Program-made: the position numbers and the translations under genes
Part shown: positions 16,180-24,083 of the stretch, piece by piece
Layout of the letters: the number at the start of each line of letters is the position of its first letter
Numbering within the stretch: position 1 is the stretch's first letter
Source of the DNA: Planctomycetota bacterium
Lineage (GTDB): Bacteria; Planctomycetota; UBA8742; UBA2392
DNA: 64,000 nucleotides
Direction: 5' to 3'
NCBI GenBank assembly: GCA_019636215.1
Contig: JAHBXZ010000009.1
Location: 62,001-126,000, forward strand
The notes under the pieces: model-generated
Databases searched by the model: none
Told to the model about the DNA's origin: nothing
What the model saw: the letters and a program-made list of their open reading frames with translations, nothing else

Positions 16180-16746
16180 TCAGCCGGAATCCAGCCAGTT
16201 GCGCAACATTGTGTGGCCGTGCTCGGTCAGCACGGCCTCGGGGTGAAACTGCACTGCCTGCACAGGCAGCTCACGGTGGCGCAGGCCCATGATTACGCCG
16301 TCTTGTGTGCGCGCGGTTACCTCAAGGCAATCCGGCAGGCTGGCCGCATCCAGGCACAAAGAGTGATAGCGCGTGGCTGAAAACGGGCTGGGCAGCCCGG
16401 CAAACAAACCCTTGCCGGCATGCAGCACAGGGCTGGTGCGGCCGTGAACAATCGTGGGTGCGTGAACCACCTTTGCCCCGAAGTGCATGCCGATCGCCTG
16501 CAGGCCCAGGCACACGCCAAGAATCGGCAGCTTGCCGGCCAGGGCCGCGATCAGCTCAAGTGTAATGCCCGAGCTCTCCGGGCGGCCCGGGCCGGGGGAG
16601 ATCACCAGCCGCTGTGGGCCAAGGGCAACGGCCTCGGCCACGGTGGCTGCGTCATTGCGAAGAACCTGAACCTCCTGGCCAAGCTCGGTCAGGTAGTGGG
16701 CCAGGTTGAAGGTGAAGCTGTCGTAGTTGTCGAGAAGAAGGAGCAA
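16180..16746 (-). CDS. trpG: Glutamine amidotransferase of anthranilate or aminodeoxychorismate synthase
   Basis: Class I glutaminase subunit that releases ammonia for anthranilate (TrpG) or aminodeoxychorismate (PabA) synthesis. 188 residues with [13 protein letters not shown] at the start, the oxyanion motif ISPGPGRPE, the nucleophile in GVCLGLQ (Cys79), and the catalytic His168 and Glu170 in VQFHPE. TTG start. Sequence alone does not separate TrpG from PabA, and the synthase partner is not in the window. It is 26 nt from the beta-helix gene. Confidence 0.88.
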   Translation of the reverse strand: MLLLLDNYDSFTFNLAHYLTELGQEVQVLRNDAATVAEAVALGPQRLVISPGPGRPESSGITLELIAALAGKLPILGVCLGLQAIGMHFGAKVVHAPTIVHGRTSPVLHAGKGLFAGLPSPFSATRYHSLCLDAASLPDCLEVTARTQDGVIMGLRHRELPVQAVQFHPEAVLTEHGHTMLRNWLDSG

Positions 16747-16749
16747 GGT

Positions 16750-16895
16750 TTGTGGCCGCTACGCGGCCTGTCGAGGGTCAAAGGGTCGAAGACGGTTGTG
16801 CGGCCTGGTTCGAAGAATGTCCACGAGAATGCCGCAGGCCACAGTGCGGCAACCGCTCTCGACCCGCGACAAGCGGCCAGGCCGCGCCTGACTTT
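16750..16895. repeat. Imperfect long palindrome with heptamer units
   Basis: The gap between trpG and the YciI gene carries GTCGAGGGTCAAAGGGTCGA units. Around them is a palindromic layout: GGCCGC...CGGCCTGTCG at the left and CGACAAGCGGCC...GCCGC at the right. It is related in style to the heptamer repeats elsewhere. Confidence 0.5.
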
Positions 16896-16921
16896 CGGCG
16901 GGCGACGAAGCGGCCCAAAAC

Positions 16922-17203
16922 CTACGCCAGCCGTTCTGCACCCAGCACCGGGTTCCATTCCCGGATGGTGTACATGGCCAGGTGCAGCTTCGCGAAGGGG
17001 TCTTCCAGCAGCATACGCTCCAGTGCTTCCTGCGTTTGGGCACGCACAAGCAGCATGCCGCCGCTGCGCGGTACAAACGGGCCGCTGGCAAGCAGGTGGC
17101 CGGCATCCAGCAGGCCTCGCAGCCAGGCGCGATGGTCGGGCGTCGCGGCCTCGATTTCAGGCAGCGTCCGCATGTAGTCGATCGTCACGACGAACGTGGG
17201 CAT
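16922..17203 (-). CDS. YciI-family protein
   Basis: 93 residues with the alpha/beta YCII fold pattern: FVVTIDYMRTLPEIEA, HRAWLRGLLDAGHLLASGPF, a GGMLLVRAQTQEALERML stretch and DPFAKLHLAMYTIREW at the end. The conserved His and Asp that form the family's proposed active site are in HRAW and DPF. Biological role of the family is mostly unknown. I chose the ATG at 17203; the longer frame upstream runs through a hairpin repeat and looks non-coding. Confidence 0.85.
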   Translation of the reverse strand: MPTFVVTIDYMRTLPEIEAATPDHRAWLRGLLDAGHLLASGPFVPRSGGMLLVRAQTQEALERMLLEDPFAKLHLAMYTIREWNPVLGAERLA

Positions 17204-17230
17204 ATGTGTGCAGGTTCCGGGTTGCGCGTG

Positions 17231-17323
17231 GCATCGCCGTCCCGGCGATGCGTCTTGAGGCGCGTCTCGCGCCGGGGCATGGCCGGGACGGCCATGCAGA
17301 CGCATCGGCGAGGACGCCGATGC
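17231..17323. repeat. Three tandem REP-like hairpins
   Basis: Three perfect 9-bp stems follow one another: 17231-17251 (GCATCGCCG, loop TCC), 17277-17297 (GCATGGCCG, loop GGA) and 17302-17323 (GCATCGGCG, loop AGGA). All begin GCAT and end ATGC. The outer two and their GCGTCT/AGACGC flanks also form a larger inverted repeat. This is like a BIME cluster between yciI and ssb. Confidence 0.75.
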
Positions 17324-17337
17324 CACGTTGCGATCGC

Positions 17338-17865
17338 CTAAAACGGTGGTTCTTCGCCGCCACCGGGCGGCAGGTTGGTCGCGTAACTGTCGTCGTAGCT
17401 GCCTTCGTCCGATGGCGCGCCGCCACCGGCAGCGGGCTTGCCACCGCTGCGGTTGCCGCCACCCTTGTTGTAGCCACCGGAGCCGCGGTTGCCACCCTGG
17501 CCACCGCCGCCTTCACCGCCGCCGGCACCACCACCGCGGCCAACGAACGTGAAGCCGACTCCGACAACCTTGAGCTTCTTGCGCTTTTCGCCCGACTGCT
17601 TGTCGTTCCATTCGTCCATCTGCAGGCGACCTTCCACAAGCAGCGGGTCGCCCTTTTTCTTCCAGCGACACAGCGTTTCGGCCTGCTTGCCCCAGAAGGT
17701 GATGTCAACGAAGGTCACGCGTTCCTGCTTGTTGCCCTGGGCGTCGGTCCAGTTGTCGTTGACGGCAATGGAAACGTCGGTCACCTGGGCGCCACCGGGC
17801 GTGCTGCGAAGCTCGGGGTCGCGGGTGATGTTGCCCATCAGAATGACTTTGTTGAAGCTGCTCAT
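17338..17865 (-). CDS. ssb: Single-stranded DNA-binding protein
   Basis: Binds single-stranded DNA during replication and repair. Residues 1-110 form the OB fold: FNKVILMGNITRDPELRSTP, FVDITFWGKQAETL, and GDPLLVEGRLQMDEW. A Gly-rich disordered linker follows. The protein ends in the acidic EEPPF tip that recruits partner proteins. 175 residues, and an AGGAGAATGCC site precedes the ATG. It is divergent from rpmB, with a heptamer repeat between them. Confidence 0.95.
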   Translation of the reverse strand: MSSFNKVILMGNITRDPELRSTPGGAQVTDVSIAVNDNWTDAQGNKQERVTFVDITFWGKQAETLCRWKKKGDPLLVEGRLQMDEWNDKQSGEKRKKLKVVGVGFTFVGRGGGAGGGEGGGGQGGNRGSGGYNKGGGNRSGGKPAAGGGAPSDEGSYDDSYATNLPPGGGEEPPF

Positions 17866-17977
17866 GGCATTCTCCTGTGTACCCCCGGGACAGGGCGCGG
17901 TTTAGTATTGGGTTCCCGTACCTAAACCATACCACCCCGTGCGACATTTTCGGGCAAGTTGAAGGGTGTCAGAAAAT

Positions 17978-18080
17978 AGTCGGCAGCCTGGAGTCAGCAG
18001 TCCGCAGCAACGGCCAGGTGCCAGTTCAGGCTTCGCCGCACCCCGCTGTTGCTGCTGACTGCTGACTTCAGACTGCCGAC
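17978..18080. repeat. Degenerate heptamer repeat, inverted pair
   Basis: AGTCGGCAGCCTGGAGTCAG at the left and GACTTCAGACTGCCGAC at the right are arms of a hairpin about 100 nt long, both made of 7-nt units. It lies between divergent ssb and rpmB, the clearest inverted member of the family in this window. Confidence 0.75.
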
Positions 18081-18154
18081 TTTGCCATACCTACCCGCCC
18101 CTTGACCTTGCCCCCTGCCGGGGTATCTTCCGCGCCCCCTGCAGGAGGAGCGCC

Positions 18155-18409
18155 ATGTCCCGTAAGTGTGAGATTTGCGGCAAGCAGACAACGGCCGGCG
18201 GCCAGATTACCCGCCGCGGTTTGGCCAAGAAGTACGGTGGAGTGGGTTCGCGCGTGATTGCCCACAGCAAGCGCGCCTTCCGCCCGAATCTGAAGCGCGT
18301 TCGCGCCAGCGTGAATGGTGTGAACAAGCGCGTTACAGTGTGCGCAAGCTGCCTGCAGGCCGGCAAGATTACCAAGCCGGTCAAACGTAACTGGAAGCCC
18401 GCGGCCTAG
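18155..18409 (+). CDS. rpmB: 50S ribosomal protein L28
   Basis: Component of the large ribosomal subunit. 84 residues with CEIC (Cys5, Cys8) and CASC (Cys63, Cys66), so this is the zinc-binding (C+) form. The core SRVIAHSKRAFRPNLKRVR matches L28. GGAGGAGCGCC precedes the ATG. It is followed by a strong terminator at 18437. Zn-free paralogues exist in many bacteria, but none is in this window. Confidence 0.95.
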   Translation: MSRKCEICGKQTTAGGQITRRGLAKKYGGVGSRVIAHSKRAFRPNLKRVRASVNGVNKRVTVCASCLQAGKITKPVKRNWKPAA

Positions 18410-18436
18410 TGCATTTCGAAGCCGAGCCCGACAAGC

Positions 18437-18466
18437 AACCGGCCCCCGTTGAAGGGGGCCGGTTTT
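18437..18466. terminator. Rho-independent terminator after rpmB
   Basis: A perfect 11-bp stem AACCGGCCCCC with loop GTTGAA, followed by TTTTG on the plus strand. It also lies 10 nt beyond the end of the minus-strand gene 18477-19313. Confidence 0.85.
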
Positions 18467-18476
18467 GTTGTCGGCG

Positions 18477-19313
18477 TCAGCTTATACGCGGCAGGGCGGC
18501 CGCACTCTGGCGTTGCTCGCGCAATGTCAGCCAGCGCTTGCGCAGCGTGGGGTAAATCAGCTCGTTGAAGAACTTCGACGACGACGCCATCGCCCCGCCG
18601 TAGGCCGTCTGGTACTTGCCCCAGGCCGTCATGCGTGCAATCAGGCGTGACAGCCCCTTCTTGCGCGTATCGACCATGCGCTCGGGGTCCAGGTCGGCGC
18701 GGACTTTCTCCATCACACTTTGCAGGGTTTCGAAAGCGGCCATGTTCAGCGTGGTCATGTTGCGCACGCGCTGGCGCAGCGCGCGGAACAGTTCGTCTTC
18801 GGGCAGGTCGGCGTTGGTGACGCGATCCAGCACCCACTTTTCAAAGGGCATGCCCTCGGTTTCGGGCTGGGCCATGTCGAACTCGCCGGCCAGTTGCTGC
18901 ACGCCGCGCTCCAGCTTGGCGATTTCATAGACCAGCGTCAGCAGCAGCCGCGCCACGCGGCGCTTACGCGGGTCTTCGACGACGGGTTCAGGTGCCGGTT
19001 CTGGTTCGGCAACGGCCTGTGCAACTTCGGCCTTGGTGTGGCTGGTGTCGGCAAACGAGAGGATGACGCCCGCAACCTCAAGGCTCACGCCGTGCTCGAC
19101 GGCCTGGGGTTGTGGGCGTCCATCCAGTTCGCACAGGGTGCGGCCACCGGCGGCATGCAGCTTTCCGGTGCGCGCGGGCGAACCGGGAAGCGGAATGTCG
19201 TCCGTGCGGGCGCCGCCCATGGAAAGGCCATGGAAGAAATCCACGCGATCAAAGACACGACAGAACAAGAGATCGCCACTGTGGCGATCATGGACGGAAA
19301 CGCGGATGGCCAT
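18477..19313 (-). CDS. Protein with FHA-like N-terminal region
   Basis: About 278 residues from the ATG at 19313, which has CTGGAG 6 nt upstream. The first 90 residues (strands around DDIPLPGSPARTGKLHAAGG and LEVAGVILSF) resemble an FHA domain, a phosphothreonine-binding fold. An acidic/Pro linker (AVAEPEPAPEPVVEDP) follows, then an all-helical C-terminal half of about 150 residues. A Ser/Thr kinase gene lies at 22016, so phospho-signalling is plausible. The FHA call is by pattern and uncertain. Helical-domain function unknown. Confidence 0.6.
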   Translation of the reverse strand: MAIRVSVHDRHSGDLLFCRVFDRVDFFHGLSMGGARTDDIPLPGSPARTGKLHAAGGRTLCELDGRPQPQAVEHGVSLEVAGVILSFADTSHTKAEVAQAVAEPEPAPEPVVEDPRKRRVARLLLTLVYEIAKLERGVQQLAGEFDMAQPETEGMPFEKWVLDRVTNADLPEDELFRALRQRVRNMTTLNMAAFETLQSVMEKVRADLDPERMVDTRKKGLSRLIARMTAWGKYQTAYGGAMASSSKFFNELIYPTLRKRWLTLREQRQSAAALPRIS

Positions 19314-19415
19314 CGGTACTCCAGAGAGAGGTGGCGGCGTCAATGCAACGCCCGTGCCAATCGCGCAGGTAAGCATGTTTGCGGGCAGAGGCACGGTTTT
19401 CGTTTACGCGCAGGT

Positions 19416-19454
19416 AACGCCGCCGGTTACGAATACGAACGGCAAGTGCCGACG
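19416..19454 (+). repeat. 39-bp direct repeat, copy 1
   Basis: AACGCCGCCGGTTAC then AATACGAACGGCAAGTGCCG follow, with one mismatch to copy 2 at 20871-20909. The two copies flank the orphan gene 19550-20848 in the same orientation. Confidence 0.85.
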
Positions 19455-19549
19455 CGAAGAACTACTCTGCCGGTACGGCTCGTGCGGCTCTACAAAACTG
19501 GCGCGACTTCGGATTCGCCGGTTTGGGTTGGATGGGATAGGCTTAACCC

Positions 19550-20848
19550 ATGGCCGAAGACGACCCCAAACCGTCACGCCGCTTCCCCCGCGCTGGCTGG
19601 GCGGCCGTCGGCCTGATTGTGCTGCTGCTGGCGTCGCCGCTGCTGGTTGAGCTTTGGCGGCAGCACGACATCGCCAGCGCGCGCGATGAGTACCGCCGCG
19701 CCCTGCGCGAAACGAGCCAACCCTGGGCGCACATCACGGATTGGGACGCCTGGTATCGCGCCAACGTACCCTACGGTGAAGGCCAGAAGGGGTTCGCACG
19801 ACTCCGCGTCGAGGCCATGGCGCTGGAGGACGAGTACGAGGCAAAGGGCGATTGCGAGACCGGGGACATCCGCACATGGTTGCGCACGGGCGCGGTACCC
19901 GACCCAGCAGGATTCAGCCAACACCGGGTCGACTCGTACCTTGCGGACAGTGAGGAGCTGAGCCGTTCGGCCCTTCTCCTGCTTTCGCACAGCCAGCTAC
20001 TGGGGCCGCCTGCGGAATCTTTGCGTGCGTCCGTAATTCCAGTGATTTCGGTTTTTAGCGTACTCGAGCGCAGGGCATTGTTCCTCGCCTGGAATGGCCA
20101 GCACGCCGAAGCGCTGGAGGTCTGCCGGCAGGGGCTTGAACTTGCGCAAAGACTACTGCCACTCTCGAATTGGAATGACGTTTTTGCCGTGGTTGCGGCG
20201 CGCCACCAGATGTTCAAGGTGGCGGGGCTCTTGATCAGTGCGATTCCCACTGGCCCCGCCGCCGCGAACTGGCCCGAGCATCTGCTGACGGATTTCGCGC
20301 TCGACGAGACACTGGTGCTGGAACTCGAACTTCACAGCCACGCGCGCTATGCGGCTGCACCGGATGATGCCCTTACAGAACACGTGGCAATGTGGGATTG
20401 GCCGGGATCGCTAACGCGGTTCGGGTGGTTTGGGCTCGATCTGGGCATGGAACAACGCCAGGAGAAGTTTGAATTCGCTGCGGACTACTTTCGATGGCTG
20501 CGCGACGACACGTACCTTTTGGAGTCCAATTGGAATGCCTTGCGGCGCGGAGAATCTGTATCGAACCAGCAGGCCTGCTCGCGGTTGCGTCAAGTTCGTT
20601 GCTTTGCGCGCATAGACAAACTTCATGCGCGGCGGGCGCGGGCGGCTTTGGCGCTGCGGATTCAGGACGCGGCAGGCCAGCCGCTGACCCTTGAAGCTGC
20701 GAAGTTCCCGTTGCTGCGGTTGAAAGAGCAGGACGGGGCGACCTATTTGCTGCTGGAGCCGGACGCGGCGGTGTTGTCGCAGCTGGGAATGGATCCCAAC
20801 TCGTTCGAGAGTGAGTTCGAGCCGATCCGATTTCAGCGCACCCGTTGA
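19550..20848 (+). CDS. Orphan membrane-anchored protein flanked by direct repeats
   Basis: 432 residues, not recognised. One N-terminal membrane helix (about 15-36: AAVGLIVLLLASPLLVELW), then a long soluble part that looks mostly helical (RALFLAWNGQHAEALEVCRQ suggests TPR-like helices). Composition is rich in Trp, Leu and Ala. The start has a TAGGCT box 6 nt before the ATG and no ribosome site, which fits a leaderless message. 39-bp direct repeats lie on either side, about 1.46 kb apart, so it may have arrived as a cassette or been duplicated along with its flanks. Confidence 0.65.
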   Translation: MAEDDPKPSRRFPRAGWAAVGLIVLLLASPLLVELWRQHDIASARDEYRRALRETSQPWAHITDWDAWYRANVPYGEGQKGFARLRVEAMALEDEYEAKGDCETGDIRTWLRTGAVPDPAGFSQHRVDSYLADSEELSRSALLLLSHSQLLGPPAESLRASVIPVISVFSVLERRALFLAWNGQHAEALEVCRQGLELAQRLLPLSNWNDVFAVVAARHQMFKVAGLLISAIPTGPAAANWPEHLLTDFALDETLVLELELHSHARYAAAPDDALTEHVAMWDWPGSLTRFGWFGLDLGMEQRQEKFEFAADYFRWLRDDTYLLESNWNALRRGESVSNQQACSRLRQVRCFARIDKLHARRARAALALRIQDAAGQPLTLEAAKFPLLRLKEQDGATYLLLEPDAAVLSQLGMDPNSFESEFEPIRFQRTR

Positions 20849-21188
20849 TGCTTTGGATGCGAGTTCAGGGAACGCCGCCGGTTACCAATACGAACGGCAA
20901 GTGCCGACGGCATGGCCGCAGTGACGCGAAGAACAGCCACGGCGAGATGCCGCCGAAGCGCCAAAGCAGCCATAAGCTTCGCGCAATGCCGGGAATCACC
21001 ACGGAGACACAGAGTTCGCAGAGAAAGCCAACGCGAGCAGTCGTCGTTCCACAAAGCGGAACGGTCGCAGGCTGACGCTGCGGCATTCGCCGTGCGGTCT
21101 CTGTGCCTCCGTGTCTCTGTGGTGGACCTGGGCTCCGGCCCGACAGGCTGCTTTGGCGATCTGCTTCTGTTGTCGCCGCAACAACGCC
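20849..21188. repeat. 340-nt gap with repeats only; large inverted repeat
   Basis: No gene seen. The gap has copy 2 of the 39-bp repeat (20871-20909). It also has an inverted repeat with arms 20997-21023 (CACCACGGAGACACAGAG...) and 21098-21124 (CTCTGTGCCTCCGTGTCTCT...). The right arm's complement CACCACAGAGACACGGAG differs at a few positions. This CACGGAG/ACACAGAG style of element resembles repeats I have seen described in intergenic DNA of other environmental bacteria; that link is from memory, not checked. Confidence 0.6.
20871..20909 (+). repeat. 39-bp direct repeat, copy 2
   Basis: It matches 19416-19454 at 38 of 39 positions by eye. Copy 2 then has an extra GCATGGCCGCAGTGACG before a shared CGAAGAAC. 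Confidence 0.85.
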
Positions 21189-21929
21189 CTAAGTATCCCC
21201 ACCGCCGGAGTTGCTGGCGTAGCGTTGGTCGTCAATCACCTCGCGCGGGTTGCTGCGGATGTCGAGTTCGTGCAGCACCTCAGTCACCAGTTGCTCCGTG
21301 GTCTTGTCGCGCCAGTCTTCGCCAGCGTGTTCGCGCACACTCAGGTGCGCGATGTTCGGGCCCTTGATGCGCGCGTAGCGCCGGCGGATGCTTTGCAGAA
21401 AGTTCAGCTTCTCGGTGGTCTGCGGCGCGTCGCCATCCTTGAAGATGTACTTCTGGCCCTGCTGCCGCACATAGCGCTGGCCCACCCCCAGCGTGCGCTT
21501 GCGCGTGCGCGCCAACCCGAAACGCGGGGCAATATCCAGAATCACCACCAGGTCCGGCGCTGGGTGCCAGCCCTCGTGGCGTTTCATGATTTCAGCGCCG
21601 CTGATGCCCATTTCGCCCTGGTAGACCAGCGTGCTGTAAAAGCTGCGGTCCTGGATTACGTCCGTGCCGCGCTCAAGTGCCGGTTTCACAATCGTGTCGA
21701 TGTTCATGCGCCGGTCGACCACGAACATGCCCAGCCATTCGTGGGCCGTCAGTTTCAGAGATTTGTCGGTCAGGCGTTCCAGGATCATCTTGCCGCTGGG
21801 CAGGCGCGAGGGCTCGTTGGTCAACAGCACTTCCCGGCCGCGGGCGCGCAATGCGTCGGCCAGCTTCAGCGCCAGCGTACTCTTGCCGGTGCCGTCGATT
21901 CCTTCAATCACTATGAATCGGCCGCGCAT
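21189..21929 (-). CDS. tmk: Thymidylate kinase
   Basis: Phosphorylates dTMP to dTDP. Residues 1-20 carry the P-loop (IEGIDGTGKST, Lys16). NEPSRLPSG, the DRRMNID and RSFYSTLVYQG motifs follow in order, then the LID region with TRKRTLG. 246 residues, slightly longer than most Tmk, with an extended C-terminus. The upstream frame is a plausible start without a ribosome site. Confidence 0.85.
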   Translation of the reverse strand: MRGRFIVIEGIDGTGKSTLALKLADALRARGREVLLTNEPSRLPSGKMILERLTDKSLKLTAHEWLGMFVVDRRMNIDTIVKPALERGTDVIQDRSFYSTLVYQGEMGISGAEIMKRHEGWHPAPDLVVILDIAPRFGLARTRKRTLGVGQRYVRQQGQKYIFKDGDAPQTTEKLNFLQSIRRRYARIKGPNIAHLSVREHAGEDWRDKTTEQLVTEVLHELDIRSNPREVIDDQRYASNSGGGDT

Positions 21930-21937
21930 TTCGGTGG

Positions 21938-22000
21938 TCGAGGGTCGAGTTTCAATGTTCGGGAAGATACCGCATTTTTCCGGTCATCGAACATCGAATC
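21938..22000. repeat. Degenerate heptamer repeat
   Basis: TCGAGGGTCGAGTTTC at the left and CATCGAACATCGAATCA at the right, with 7-nt spacing, lie between tmk and the Ser/Thr kinase gene. Confidence 0.55.
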
Positions 22001-22015
22001 ACGGCCAGCGGGTGT

Positions 22016-23995
22016 CTACCAGCTTCCGTCAAAGCGCTTCTTGCGTTTGCGGGGCAGGCGCGGGTCGTCGGCCGTGGGCGCCGGCGGTGCCGGAGGGTTC
22101 ACCTGCGCTGCGGGCGCGCCGGGCATGCCGTAGCCCTTCAGGTTCGGCAGCCGGCCGCTTTTGACAATCTGCCGCGAATCCTTGTTCACCTTCAAGCCGC
22201 CCGGGGGCGGCGGGCCGTCAAACAGCCCCGGAAGGCGACCGGTGCGGATCAGGTGTTCAATGTCCGATACCAGCTGGTTGGCGCTGGCGGGTCGGTCCTC
22301 CGGGCGCTTGGCCATCATGTTGAAGATCAGCGTTGACGTGGCGTCGCCAACGTCAGGCCGGAAGTTCCTGGGGTGCGGTGGCGGCTCATGGATGTGGCGG
22401 TACATCACCACTTCGGGCGGGCCTTCAAATGGCACACGCGCAGTCAGCGCGAAGTACAGCGTGACGCCAAGAGAATAGATATCGCTGCGGGTGTCGATGT
22501 CCTGGCGGCCCATGGCCTGTTCAGGCGAAATGTAGTTCGGCGTGCCCACGGCCATGCCCTTGGCGCTGCCTGTGTCTTCGGCCGCGCGCACCTTGGCCAG
22601 GCCGAGGTCCAGCAGCTTTACCGTGCGGTCGCGCGTGACCATGATGTTGTCGGGCTTGACGTCGCGATGCACCAGCGAGTGCTTTTCGGCGTGCTCAAGC
22701 GCCTTGCCCACCTGCACAATGGCTTCCAGCGCCTGGCGCTCGTCCATCGCGCCGCGTTCCTTCACCAGCTGCTGAAGCGTCTTGCCCTCAACGTACTCCA
22801 TCGCGAAGTAGCACAGGCCGTTCACTTCGCCGGCGTCAATGCCTGTGATGACGTTGGGGTGGTTCAAGCGCGCGCTGGCGCGGGCTTCCTGCAGGAATCG
22901 GCCCTTGATGGTCGGGTTGGCGGCAAGCTCCGGCTGCAGCACCTTGATGGCAACCCAGCGTTCCATGCGCACCTGTTTGGCCTTGTAGACCGTGCCCATG
23001 GCGCCCTGGCCGAGCTTTTCCATCAGCTTGTAGCCGGGGATCTTGTCAGAGATCTGGTACATCTGCTGGTAGCTCTTGATGCGCTCCACGCCGGCTTTGT
23101 CCAGGTAGCCGCGCTGCAGCAGGATCTGCCCCAGCAGCGGCACGCGCTGGCCCTTCTGCAGCAGGGCGCGCTGGACGTTTACACATTCCTGGATCTGCGG
23201 TGGGGTAACCAGCTTCAGCATCACCGCGGCCTGACCAAAGCTCACCCGCGCCGTGCTGTCCCCGACGGGCGGCGGCGGTTCCACTTCCGCAGGGTCCATG
23301 TCCTGCGTTTCGGTCAGTGCCGGCGACGGCTGGGTGCGGTACTCCATGCGGACGGTGTCGTCGCGCACGGCGCCGGTCTTGCCAACCTCGGTGACTTCGC
23401 CGGTGGTCTCGGTGATCTCGCCAATGCCGCCCATGGATGGCGCCGAAGCACGGGCAGCCTGTGCCTTTGCAGCGGCATTGTGATCAATCTTGTCGGCGGG
23501 CACAGGCCCGCCGATCTCGCGGCGAGGCAGCGGTGACACCTTGGCCGCCGGGGCTGATACGGGCTTGGCCTGAGGCTGGGCGGCCGGAGCCGAAACCGGC
23601 CTGGGCGCGGCAGCGGCAGCCGGCCTCGCGGGCGCAGCAGCCGGTGGCGCGACGGGCTTGGCAGCGGCCGGAGGCGCGACGGGCTTGGCAGCGGCCGGTG
23701 GGGCATCCAGCGAAACTGTCGGAATGCCGTGGCTGCGGTTCTCCGGCGGTGGCGGAGATTGTGCCGGCCTGGCAAGGCTTGGAATTGACGGTGCGCTGCG
23801 GCGAACCGGCGGGGACACCGCACCCGGGGCCGGAGAACCGTCCTGGGTCTGCTTGTCTGTGCCCGGAAGCTTGCGGTCTGCTTGCGGCGCAACGGCGCGG
23901 CGGGTAACCCGCGCTTCGGGTTTCTTGAACGGGTACACGCGCGGGGGCTGGCTGCCCCCACCCGCATTGCCGCCACTTGCCGCGTTATCCGGCAT
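22016..23995 (-). CDS. Hanks-type serine/threonine protein kinase
   Basis: 659 residues from the ATG at 23995. The kinase domain is C-terminal: GQGAMG near residue 327, VAIKVL Lys soon after, HRDVKPDN near 442, DLG (in place of DFG) near 464, then SPEQAMG and the sequence RSDIYSLGVTLY. The first 230 residues are Pro/Ala-rich and probably disordered. A short helical segment (about 235-300: VTPPQIQECVNVQRALLQKG) precedes the kinase. No membrane helix, so probably cytoplasmic. The longer frame upstream is not protein-like. Confidence 0.9.
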   Translation of the reverse strand: MPDNAASGGNAGGGSQPPRVYPFKKPEARVTRRAVAPQADRKLPGTDKQTQDGSPAPGAVSPPVRRSAPSIPSLARPAQSPPPPENRSHGIPTVSLDAPPAAAKPVAPPAAAKPVAPPAAAPARPAAAAAPRPVSAPAAQPQAKPVSAPAAKVSPLPRREIGGPVPADKIDHNAAAKAQAARASAPSMGGIGEITETTGEVTEVGKTGAVRDDTVRMEYRTQPSPALTETQDMDPAEVEPPPPVGDSTARVSFGQAAVMLKLVTPPQIQECVNVQRALLQKGQRVPLLGQILLQRGYLDKAGVERIKSYQQMYQISDKIPGYKLMEKLGQGAMGTVYKAKQVRMERWVAIKVLQPELAANPTIKGRFLQEARASARLNHPNVITGIDAGEVNGLCYFAMEYVEGKTLQQLVKERGAMDERQALEAIVQVGKALEHAEKHSLVHRDVKPDNIMVTRDRTVKLLDLGLAKVRAAEDTGSAKGMAVGTPNYISPEQAMGRQDIDTRSDIYSLGVTLYFALTARVPFEGPPEVVMYRHIHEPPPHPRNFRPDVGDATSTLIFNMMAKRPEDRPASANQLVSDIEHLIRTGRLPGLFDGPPPPGGLKVNKDSRQIVKSGRLPNLKGYGMPGAPAAQVNPPAPPAPTADDPRLPRKRKKRFDGSW

Positions 23996-24083
23996 GTTGA
24001 TCGCCCAGCTCCGGTTACCCACCCGAGGGTTACTACGCCGCATTATGGGACAATGCCGGCGGCAACGCGAGTGTTGGCAAAAT

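Noticed and set aside
14223-16292. A 689-codon plus-strand frame over the beta-helix gene
   Set aside because: It is Ala/Val/Gly-rich antisense; the minus strand has a signal peptide, beta-helix repeats and a tail.
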